Shown here: positions 23,756 through 33,363 of the stretch, in pieces
How the letters are laid out: each line of letters opens with the position of its first letter
How positions within the stretch are numbered: the first letter of the stretch is position 1
Assembly (NCBI RefSeq): GCF_022201045.2
Contig: NC_068559.1
Span: forward strand, 1,674,001 to 1,738,000
Length of the DNA: 64,000 nucleotides
Direction: 5' to 3'
DNA from: Citrus sinensis
Taxonomy: Eukaryota > Streptophyta > Magnoliopsida > Sapindales > Rutaceae
Notes under the pieces: model-generated
Seen by the model: only the letters and a program-made list of their open reading frames with translations
Database searches by the model: none
Told to the model about the DNA's origin: nothing
Made by a program: the position numbers and the translations under genes

Positions 23756-24663
23756 AGCTTTTTCAGCTCAAACCACTTTTCTTTGAACATTGCAGTCTTC
23801 TTCATAAGGGAGCCTGATGATCGCGAAGCATTGGCATTAGCCACACGCATATGTTGCCATCCTAGTGTGAGCATTATTTTAATCAAAGTTGATCCAATAA
23901 GGGAAGAAGATGAGGAGCAAAATGAAAAAGTTTCTCGATGAAACTGTTGTTAATGAATTCATGGCCAAAAAAAAAAAACATTGGGATGCGAGTGTGGTGT
24001 GTCACGAGGTGGTGGAAAATGAGCCTAATCAATTTGTGGATACATTTCGCTCCATTGACAACATTTATGACCTTGTGATTATGGAAAAGCGGCAAGACGT
24101 AGGCTTGAGATTCGAGCAAGACATGAAGCCTTGGGTTGAGTTTGAAGAGCTTGGAATAAGTGGAGATATGTTTGCATCTTCAGATAGTGAGAATATGAAG
24201 TATGTTTTGATGATTCAAAGTGCTAGAAGTGTTAATGGAGACTTTCTAGGCGTTGCACGTGACAAAAGTTGATATTCTGTCTCTGACTCTCTATTTCCTC
24301 ATTTAAGAAAGATGTGATAGAGATGATGAGAAGAATGTAGTAGATGCAAACGTAAATCACAAAAATGATCTGATAGTTTATACAAAAGTATGAATAGATT
24401 GTATCTTGTAATTAATCAGCTGGTTTAGTTGGTAGAAAATTGTTCACGAACCGAATACAAATAATCCCAAATTTGTCACATAGAGTGGGATGAAAAAAAT
24501 CGTTATTGATGAAAGTACCAAAATTATCCTCAATTTGCTTCCTTCTTATAAGCATTAAAAATATGTCGTACCAGTAACTTGAGTAAACGTTTATTTTAAA
24601 TTTGAAGTTAACAAGTGGTGCTTCAAAATGAAAAGGTGTTCAAAGCAGTTGTTACAATATAAA

Positions 24664-25307
24664 GGGTAAAAGCTCGTTTAGTCCCTATATTTTGAAGTTA
24701 GTGTCCGTTTAGTCCCTATATTTTTAAAAATACCTCAAATTATCCCTACCATTAAATATTGACACTTTTGTCATTATCTTTTATTCATTTTAACTTATTT
24801 TTATAATATTGCCCTATTATAATAATTTTTTAGACATTATTAAAACTCAAAAAAATAACCCTATTATAATATGTTTTTTAGAAATTATTAAAAAGAAAAA
24901 AATAAATTACCAGTTTAACACCAAAAAATAAAATAAAAAATATATATATATTAATTTTTGTGGAACACACTCTTGAGTTAAAATATTAATTTTTCTAAAA
25001 AAATTGATAATGTAATTTTTTACGATATTAATTTTTTAGACATACGTGAGCTTCCACAAAAATTAATATATACCTTTTTTGTTTTTATTTTATTTTTGAG
25101 TTTAATTTGATAATTTAATTTTTTATTAATATCCAAAAAGAAACATTATTGTAAAAATGTAATATTGTAAAAGTAAGTTAAAAATAATAAAAAATAATGG
25201 CATAAGTGTCAATATTTAGTAGCAGGGATGTTTTAAGGTGTTTTTAAAAATACAGGGACTAAATGGACACTAACCTCATAATATGGGGACTAAACAAGCT
25301 TTTACCC
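24664..25307. mobile_element. MITE with about 120-bp terminal inverted repeats and 9-bp target duplication
   Basis: The ends GGGTAAAAGC and GCTTTTACCC start inverted repeats that extend about 120 bp inward (left 24664-24785, right about 25190-25307; both contain GTTTAGTCCC and a TAAATATTGACACTT block). The target duplication CAATATAAA is exact (24655-24663 and 25308-25316). The 9-bp duplication and long arms point to a Mutator-like origin. The 400-bp middle is AT-rich and non-coding. Confidence 0.88.
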
Positions 25308-25560
25308 CAATATAAAATAGACCCGTTAAAATTAACAATAGTAATTACAACATCAAAAGACTAATTATTGTTAATTTTTCCTCTCTAAGCCCTCTGCTTT
25401 TGATGAGAATGTTACTCCTGAAAATGTGCCTAGCTATATAAACAATACATTGTTCCTGTAAAGGGTAAACCCAAACAAAAATATATTAATTTTCCCTGCC
25501 AATTAACTATCAAAAGACATGAACAGGACAATGAGAAATTAGTTCAACACAGTCAACAAC

Positions 25561-26219
25561 TGTAGTGTCCGTCTCATTTCGGTGGATCAAAAAGTCCAAA
25601 GTTTAAAATAATTTATTTGATGTGTAATTATTGTAAAATTTTGGACTTATATGAAATTAACCAGAAAATATATTAAAGGAAATAAGTGAAGAATGGCGAG
25701 AGTTGTAGCCATTTCGCAAAGTGAGAAGACGCTGCGAGAGAGAAAGAGGTTTTTTTTTTTTGGTTTCAATTTTTAATTAAATGATAGAAAGGTGATTTTA
25801 ATTTCGATTTCTCCTAAATTTGGAGAGTAAATTCCTGAAATCCTCCTCTACATTTTTACTGGTGTTGATCTATATTTTATTCTCTCGGTAGCTGTTATTT
25901 GAGATACTCACTTATTAGAAAAATAGATTTTAAATCTATTATTGTAAGTCAAGATTGTTGAAAATCTTGATGTTGTTAGCCTTTAGTGTTATCTGGAAAA
26001 GAATTTGTGTTGTAATTCCATTAATATAGTGAAAGTTTATATTGAATTACAATCCCGTGGTTTATCCTAATTTGGGTTTTCCACATGAAAATTGATCTCT
26101 TGTGGTTGGTTTTTGCTTTGGATTTATTGGTTTATTTTTCTGCATATTATTTATGGTGCACATCCTATTTTAATCACACAAAGTGAGAAAGAATATTGTT
26201 TTCACTTAATTAGCAGCCA
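25561..26219 (+). mobile_element. Probable solo LTR upstream of CHX-D
   Basis: The segment starts TGTAGTGTCCGTC, ends TTAGCAGCCA and is flanked by ACAAC on both sides (25556-25560 and 26220-26224). It contains a TTGGGTTTTCCACATG block (about 26074-26090) that is common in the R-U5 part of plant Copia LTRs. No coding or primer-binding site is adjacent. The outer boundaries rest on a 5-bp match in an A/C-rich context, so they are uncertain. Confidence 0.45.
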
Positions 26220-28149
26220 ACAACAACCAAATAAAGTTGCAATGATCAAACTTTCAAACCGTGATGAGCTTGCAAGAAATATTTGAAATGTTGGGCTGCA
26301 GCCAGATATCAATTTTCTATATCTCAGTTGATTTTTCCAAGAAGATTTTTGTTCTCTAGCCTTCTTTATCATCAATCAGAATTTTTTTTAAACAAGAAAG
26401 ATCCTTGGAATCGTACTTGTTAGCAGAAAAATAAAACAAAATGCGCAAACCATCAGATGATCAGATTTGTTTACCGACTGAAAAGAACATACACTCGAAA
26501 GGCTTATTCAAGGGAGATAATCCTTTAGCATATGCGTTTCCGGTGCTGTTGTTTCAGCTTATAATGTTCTTTTCAATCTCCAGAGGTATCAACTTTATTC
26601 TCAGGCCATTGAGGCAACCAGCAATCATCTCCAATGTCTTGGTATGCCTTGATTTTGATTTTGATTTCTTCAGTTTTTTTATTTAAGCAATAGCCCGATG
26701 TCAGCTCAATTCTCTCCCAATTCGAACCCATACCACTTATACCACCTTAAGAGGTTTTACAGTTAAGCTAACTAGTACCCACTATTTCTTAGCCTTATTA
26801 TCTTTAATCCATTTACAATTAATTTATCATTTCAAATCATAAGGGATAAGTCTTATTACTTCCCTAATTCTTATTAATTTCTCCACAGACTAGAATTGTC
26901 ATGGGACCCTCTCTCCTCGGTCATAACAAGGCAATTTAGGACTTTTTTTTTCCACAAAAAGAGAGGTTCTAGTGAATTTGATAGCATCACTGAGCGAATT
27001 ACTATTCATCTTCATACTTGCAGTGAACATGGACACGACCAGGATCCTGCAGGTGGCGAAAAATGCTTTGAGTGTTGGGATGCCATGCTTTCTTCTTTCT
27101 TTCAACTTCACCATTTCGCTTACTTTAGTGCTACGAGAAAACATTCCTGGAATGGTCGGTGGATCTTTCCCATTCCTTCTTAGCATGGTTCTTAGCCTAA
27201 ATTATTTCCCCGTTGTTCATGCCCTTAGTGAACTCAATCTGTTAACTTCTGATCTAAGCCAGCTTGCCATTTCTTGTGCAATACTCCACAAGACCATTGG
27301 ATGGCTCAGTGTAGCATTGACATCAGCAATTATCAAAAGTGACAAAGGGGTATTTATGAAAACAGAGCTTAGCATCTTGGCATTATTTTCAGTAACAATC
27401 TTTGTCCTATAGCCAGCAGTATGTTGGATTATAAAGATAAACCCAGAGGGGAAACCAGTGAAAGAAATCTATGTCTTGGCTATTGGAGCCTTGGTCATGG
27501 GATTTTTGAGCGATGCCATTGGCACAACTTATCTTCTTGGAGCTCTACTAATGGGCCTGATTATTCCACCAGGACCACCCTTAGGAATAGCAATAATCGA
27601 GAGATTTGAACTCGTAATCTTTCACTTTTTCTTGCCTTTCTTCTACATTCGCATTGGCCAATATACCAATTTATCTTCGATACAGAATGGGTCGAGATTG
27701 ATATCGTTTGAGATCATCATTGGCGCGTCTTATTTAGGGAAATTTGTTGGAAGTTTATTAATCTGGGTATTCATCAAGGCAAGTATCCCAAATGCTGTAA
27801 TATTCAGCTGTATTTTAAGCCTCAAGGGTATCATGGACCTCATTTTTATCCTGAGATGGCGTATCCGTAAGGTCAGAGTCATATTCTAACTAACTCTCAT
27901 CTCTCCTATTTTTCCTTAATATAAATATTTAGTTGAATATTGATCTTCAATTTGCAGCTTATTGATAAAGACACATTTACCTTGGCGATGTTGACTCACA
28001 CAGCTGTGACCGCGGTGCGAACGCCATTGATAAGTCTATATTACACTCCTTACAGAAAACTTGAAATAACTCAGTCGATGGAGGACCGGATGAGGACACT
28101 CTGTACAACGCCAGTGAACAGCGAATTGCGAGTACTTTGTTGTATCCAT

Positions 28150-28698
28150 TGTTAGGAAATTAAGCTTCCTCCCAAGATCACTCCAAGCAATTTGTCAAGC
28201 AACAAATTAACAGAAAAATTTAATGGAGAATACACCAATCACACAACACAAGATTTACGTGGAAAACTCCAAATCCGGAGAAAAACCACGGCCGTTGTCA
28301 AAAAGACAACCAGAGAAAAATATTTACTATGTGGAAAATTATTACAACCACACTCTCAGAAATAATTTTCTCTCACCTAAGCCTCAAATACACCCCAAAG
28401 AAATACTCTCTGAATGAAGAAAAGAAACCGAGGATTAGATGCAAAAAACCAAAAATGGGGAGCTTTCTTTATATAGCCAAAATTGGCTATTATTTTAATA
28501 TTTTCTTTATTCTTCTCGTGGCTTCTTCAAAGCCGTGTTCCAACATTTTTCTTTCTTCCATTTTGGCGTTTCAACCATCATTTGTCAAGATCAACTTCTG
28601 CAACATCTTCTTCATTCTTCCTTGGCGGTCCCTTCAACATTTGCTGCATCAACGCTTCTAGATGTAGCTTCTAGAAGTTGCAGCCAAAAACTTTGACA
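28150..28698 (-). repeat. 3' LTR of the gag-only Copia element
   Basis: TGTTAGGAAATTAAGC on the plus strand to CTTTGACA at 28698. The polypurine tract (CCAAGTGGGAGAA on the minus strand) lies at about 28700-28712. It holds the element's poly(A) region and a TATATAAAGAAAGC promoter-like box on the minus strand. Confidence 0.92.
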
Positions 28699-29108
28699 TT
28701 CTCCCACTTGGAGATTTGATTGAGAACCAATCAATCTTCACACCAAGTTTATTATTTTCCTCACCATAGAGAATTATCATACACCACCATAAAAGAGTAT
28801 ACCACTTAAAATTAATTACCAATTCTAAGAATTTTACATCGGCACATGTCGAAATATCCTGCTGAAATTTATGGTACAACTTCCATGTTGGCCTTCCTGG
28901 AAGTTTGTCAGCCATCGACATAAATTCCACCACACACCCTGCATCGATGCCAACCATGCCTTGTGTGTAAATCTTGTGGACCCGCTAGTAGTAACATATC
29001 CCCTTTCATGGTACTAGCGGTATACCATGAGGATGTCATCATCATCCATTTTACAAGGGATCATCGTCTCCCATGAGGTATACCATGAGGATGTCATCAT
29101 CATCCATT

Positions 29109-29939
29109 TTACAAGGGATCATCGTCTCCCACGATGATGAGAGATTTACCACTAGCAATACTATCAGTATCTGATCTGGAGCCACTTGCCGATCCTGCTC
29201 CATTTCTACTATGACAATCTCTTTTTAAGTGCCCCGATTGTCCACACCCCCAGCAGACTCCTTTCTTCTTAGATTTATCTTTCTGCCAATTCCCTACAAC
29301 TGCCAAAGCCGAGACATCTGTAGTTTTAGTACTTTCACCACCCAGTCTCCTTTCTTCTGAGAGTAAAGTACTAGTAACTTCTTCAAGATCTACTGTCTCA
29401 TTCCCGTACATCAAAGTAAGTAACAAGTGTTTGTAGGAAGTTGGAAGTGACCATAGTAACCTAAGCGCCTTGTCCTCATCTTCAATTTTAACTCCAATGG
29501 CTTCTAGTTCTGACACAATACCATTGAGAACACTGAGGTGATCGGAAATTTTTGTACCTTCAGCCATTCGCAGTGTGTGAAATCGCTCCTTCAGGTACAA
29601 TCGATTTGAGATGCTCTTTGTCTGATACAACTTTTCTAGCTTCTCCCAAAGTTCTTTCGCTGTAGGAATTTTTCCTACATTTGCAAGAACATTCTTTGCT
29701 AGACACAGTCGTATGGCACTTGCAGCTCTATCATCTAATTCTTCTCAATCTTCATCATTTATACTAGTTTTTCCAGAGCCACTACTGGAAGCAGGGGATG
29801 GCTTCCCCTTCAATGCCTTATGTAACCCAGATAGAATCAACACATCTTTGACTTGAACTTGCCACAAGCCAAAGTTAATTCTCCCATCGAATTTTTCTAT
29901 TTCAAATTTCACCGGACTTGAAAATTTCAATCCTGACAT
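29109..29939 (-). pseudogene. gag of the non-autonomous Copia element, one nonsense codon
   Basis: On the minus strand the frame starts at 29939 (MSGLKFSSPVKFEIEKFDG), passes the pattern NFGLWQVQVKDVL, and continues to the capsid-type UBN2 region (LYLKERFHTLRMAEGTKI) and a perfect zinc knuckle, CWGCGQSGHLKRDC. It ends at 29109 with SLIIVGDDDPL. A single in-frame TGA after INDED (about 29742-29744), where related elements usually carry Trp, interrupts an otherwise open frame of about 276 codons. No protease or RT follows. Confidence 0.88.
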
Positions 29940-30003
29940 ATTTGCTTTACAGATAAGCTTTTACTCTTCACCACAGACTGTTTGGATTGGCTCCCACTGC
30001 TTC

Positions 30004-30087
30004 ACGTGAATAGTACCGTATACGTGAACAGTACCGTATACGTGAACAGTACTGTATACGTGAACAGTACTATATACGTGAACAGTG
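30004..30087 (-). repeat. 18-bp tandem repeat array in the leader of the gag-only Copia
   Basis: Four to five 18-bp units. In the element's own sense orientation the unit is GTATACGGTACTGTTCAC, the same as the array at 12051-12149, and it holds the same position between the primer-binding site and gag. Confidence 0.9.
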
Positions 30088-30113
30088 CCCCGACACCAAA
30101 ACTTAAATCAATG

Positions 30114-30125
30114 GCTCTGATACCA
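30114..30125 (-). other. Primer-binding site of the gag-only Copia element
   Basis: The minus-strand TGGTATCAGAGC lies two bases inside the 5' LTR (30127-30675), complementary to initiator methionine tRNA. Confidence 0.9.
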
Positions 30126-30126
30126 C

Positions 30127-30675
30127 TGTTAGGAAATTGAGCTTCCTCCCAAGATCACTCCAAGCAATTTGTCAAGCAACAAATTAACAGAAAAATTTAA
30201 TGGAGAATACACCAATCACATAACACAAGATTTACGTGAAAAACTCCAAATCCGGAGAAAAACCACGGCCGTTGTCAAAAAGACAACCAGAGAAAAATAT
30301 TCACTATGTGGAAAATTATTACAACCACACTCTCAGAAATAATTTTCTCTCACCTAAGCCCCAAATACACCCCAAAGAAATACTCTCGGAATGAAGAAAA
30401 GAAACCGAGGATTAGATGCAAAAAACCAAAAATGGGGAGCTTTCTTTATATAGCCAAAATTAGCTATTATTTTAATATTTTCTTTATTCTTCTCGTGGCT
30501 TCTTCAAAGCCGTGTTCCAACATTTTTCTTTCTTCCATTTTGGCGTTTCAACCATCATTTGTCAAGATCAACTTCTGCAACATCTTCTTCATTCTTCCTT
30601 GGCGGTCCCTTCAACATTTGCTGCATCAACGCTTCTAGATGTAGCTTCTAGAAGTTGCAGCCAAAAACTTTGACA
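30127..30675 (-). repeat. 5' LTR of the gag-only Copia element
   Basis: 549 bp, equal in length to the partner at 28150-28698 and differing at about seven positions. It starts TGTTAGGAAATTGAGC and ends ACTTTGACA on the plus strand. Confidence 0.92.
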
Positions 30676-31520
30676 TCCATAACAAAGATAGTGTCCACAG
30701 CTTGATCACTCTGCTTAAAGCTTTTAACTCAAGTGAAATGAGCCCGTTATGCGCCTGCGTATTGCACCTAGTTGAGCTTGTGGGCAGAGCGGCACCACTT
30801 TTAGTCCCTCACAATACGCACAAAAGGAAAATCAAAGAAAATTCCACTGACCGCATAATGCGTGCCATGACAAAGTTTTCAAAGAGCTCGCAAGTTACAA
30901 TTCAGCCATTCATATTGATCGCCCCTTACAAAACAATGTACGAGAGCATAAGCAAGCTAGCTCAGGATGAATTTATACCATTCATTATACTTCCTTCTCA
31001 TCAAAGCCATAAAATGCAACAAGGAGGAGGATTCAACTGTAAGATACAAAACTGTGCACCATGCTCCGTTGGGATCTACGTAGATCGAGGGTTGCCGTGT
31101 TCTTCTTGGGCGGAGCTGATGATAGGGAGGCCATGACTTTAGTTTCACGCATGTCAGGCCATCCTGATATTAGCATCACGTTGTATATATAGGATTAATG
31201 ACTTGATAGAAGCAGAGGACGTGAGCGAGAGGATTCTCGACGACAACGTGATAAACGACTTCAAGTCGAGAAATCTCGGCAATGCATGTGTGTTGTGTCA
31301 CCATGTTGACGTGACAAACACATTGGAAGCTTGGGAAGTGATTCGATCATCGGACAATGATTATGATCTTGTTGTTATGGGGAAACGACGACGTCCCAAT
31401 TCGAGTCGGGAGAGAGATATGACGCCATGGACTGATTATGAGGAGCTTCGTGTAATTGGTGATATGCTTGCTTCGCAGGATTTTTGTGGGGGCATGAATC
31501 CTGTTTTGGTGGTACAATGA

Positions 31521-33363
31521 GTTAGAGTTGGTCATGGAAGCATTATTAGCGATATGGTAAGTGATGGGAGAACTCTAGTTTCTTTTACTTCGTCTAAGTG
31601 GGATTATGATTTTTTAGGATCTATGAATACGAGAAAGGATAGAAGAATTTAATGTTTTTCCTTTTTTTTTTTAATGAAAAAAATCCATTTTGTAACCATA
31701 GAGTGTGTATTTTAGGAAGCAAAAATTAATGAGAATGTACAAATTAAGCTTTTCGTAACCATGGTTTATTTTAGTGATTTGATTGTAGCACTGTAATTGT
31801 TTATGACAAATACAAAATTTATTGAGAATATGCTGGTTAGAGGTCAATCGAAATTAGTTTAGAAATTTACTCTCATTAATATTAGTCCAAAGGTCTATCA
31901 AGACTATAGCATAACATTAGTTATGGTATTTCAGCACATTTCTATTATTGAGTTTTAAGTGATTTTATATATGCAACCAATCAAGACATTTAACGGAATA
32001 AAAAAAAAATAGTGCAATGTTAATGATAGAACTGAAACACCATAGCCTTACTCTTGGCTAAATAAAAAGGTAAGATTTTTTTGTTCTTGCGCCCATATAA
32101 ACGGTTATTTTATGATATGCTTTGAAAAGAAGAAGGCTAATATTAATATTTAAATATTAATGTTGAAACAAATATTAAACTAAAATAAAGGATAAAATCA
32201 TTTAATATTATTTTTTTAAAATATACTTATGAATTTATTATCGTCTATTAAACTAATGTATTGACAAAAGATTGGATACCTTACCTAGTCCAACATATAC
32301 CCAACGCACTCTTTTATTCTAATTTTTTATGTATAAAACTTCAAGACGTTAACTTGCAAGCTGTAGTTAATTTTATGTCAGACGTGAAGAATTCCAGCCA
32401 TTGTATTATATGCGTATATTTGTTCAACTTGACAGGCAATAATAAGCATGCCCATCTCCTTAACAGAGCAAGTCTTTTAAGTAGTTGAAATTTGTTTAAC
32501 TTCTTTTGAAATTTTGTTGAATCATCTAGGTTTTAGAAAATTTTCACGTGACTAAAATTTCTATGAAAAGTATTAGTAAGCATGTGGAAAAGTCAATATG
32601 TTTTATCATTAATTAATATAATTTGGATATAATTCTTGATCATAAATCTGATGAAAATTTTTCACAAACAAGAAGTCCACCAACCCAGCTAATGAAGCCT
32701 ACTTATAGCTTTTTCGGCCCATTAAAGCCCAGAACCAAATGCCTTTTTTGTATTTTTTTTGCGTTTTTTTTTTAAATATCGATTTCCATTTTACTTGTAA
32801 AACTTGGGCAATTGTTTGTCAGAAAATCTCACCAGAAAAATCATTTGATGGGTAAATATTTACACTCTGATTGGTTTATATGTCCGCACATTTTAAGTTC
32901 TGGATTTAAATGAGTCTAGTTCTAATTTGTTATTGTATTATATGATAATATACACTTTGACAGTGTTGATATTTAGTTAATACAAAATTTTTGATAGGCT
33001 TCGGAGGACAAAAAAAGATTATTCAAAAGACTGAAATTAATATTTCACTATATATTTAAAAAAAAAATACATCCGTAATGAAGAAATAAGTGGCGGGTGA
33101 ATGAGTATTAATTAAATGATGAGATTGGTGCTAAAATGTTGCAACCATGGCACCAATCTCTTTAACTCTGATGCCCGCTTTATATATCAATAAAAAGAAC
33201 AATGAAACAAACCAACAAGTATTGCCCCCAAATGCAGGGAAAACAAACACTTAACTCAGTTTACTAAAGAATCAAAAAAAAAAAGCTGCCCTCGTTGTTG
33301 CTTGGCTAATATCTGAATCTGAATCTGAATTATGCTCTTTAATATTTGCTGATGATGATCATC
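31521..33363. other. Intergenic region between the CHX cluster and the laccase gene
   Basis: No gene or bounded repeat recognised. AT-rich with A/T runs. The last 200 bases are probably the laccase 3' UTR; the (TCTGAA)n-like run at about 33311-33328 lies there. Confidence 0.5.

Larger units (their letters stand above)
20456..24272 (+). pseudogene. CHX-C: CHX exchanger pseudogene split by an insertion
   Basis: Exon 2 runs 20456-21440 (985 nt, against 984 in CHX-B) and reads SGIILGAFVLGLDRK, then MMVANIATIIGGAYF, with frame changes from about 20,750. Exon 3 starts at 21532 after an intron ending ATATGCAG and reads NNQPLTTMVLSHT, STDRIMCVV and TVGILVDKGLPNF, with breaks at about 21590 and 22004. 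The coding match stops at 22158 and resumes at about 23756 with FSSNHFSLNIAVFF and EPDDREALALATRI, ending EELGISGDMFASSDS before a stop at 24272. No exon 1 was found upstream; the truncated Copia fragment occupies that position. Multiple lesions make it clearly dead. Confidence 0.88.
28150..30675 (-). mobile_element. Young gag-only (non-autonomous) Copia element
   Basis: Two 549-bp LTRs bound a 1428-bp interior that has a primer-binding site, an 18-bp repeat array, a gag and a polypurine tract but no pol. The target duplication TCCAT is exact (28145-28149 and 30676-30680). I count about seven differences between the LTRs, roughly 98.7% identity, so the insertion is recent compared with the Copia at 11542. 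It must depend on enzymes from a related full element. The element lies antisense to CHX-D and split its third exon. Confidence 0.92.
26441..31520 (+). pseudogene. CHX-D: CHX exchanger pseudogene split by a Copia element
   Basis: Exon 1 is 26441-26641 (67 codons, intact). Exon 2 is 26889-27871 (983 nt), with a stop at about 26937 followed by a frame change, then NLLTSDLSQLAIS, an in-frame TAG at 27410-27412 (where CHX-B has Arg) and PPGPPLGIAI. Exon 3 is 27958-28149, interrupted by the element at 28150-30675, and resumes at 30681 in the same frame, giving VLCCIH then NKDSVHSLITLL. Further on there is a frameshift at about 31100, where AVFFLGGADDREAM follows out of frame, and another at about 31185. 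The tail reads NLGNACVLCHHVD and IGDMLASQDF, with a stop at 31518-31520. At the Asn-Asp site of CPA2 proteins it has His-Lys. Confidence 0.88.
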
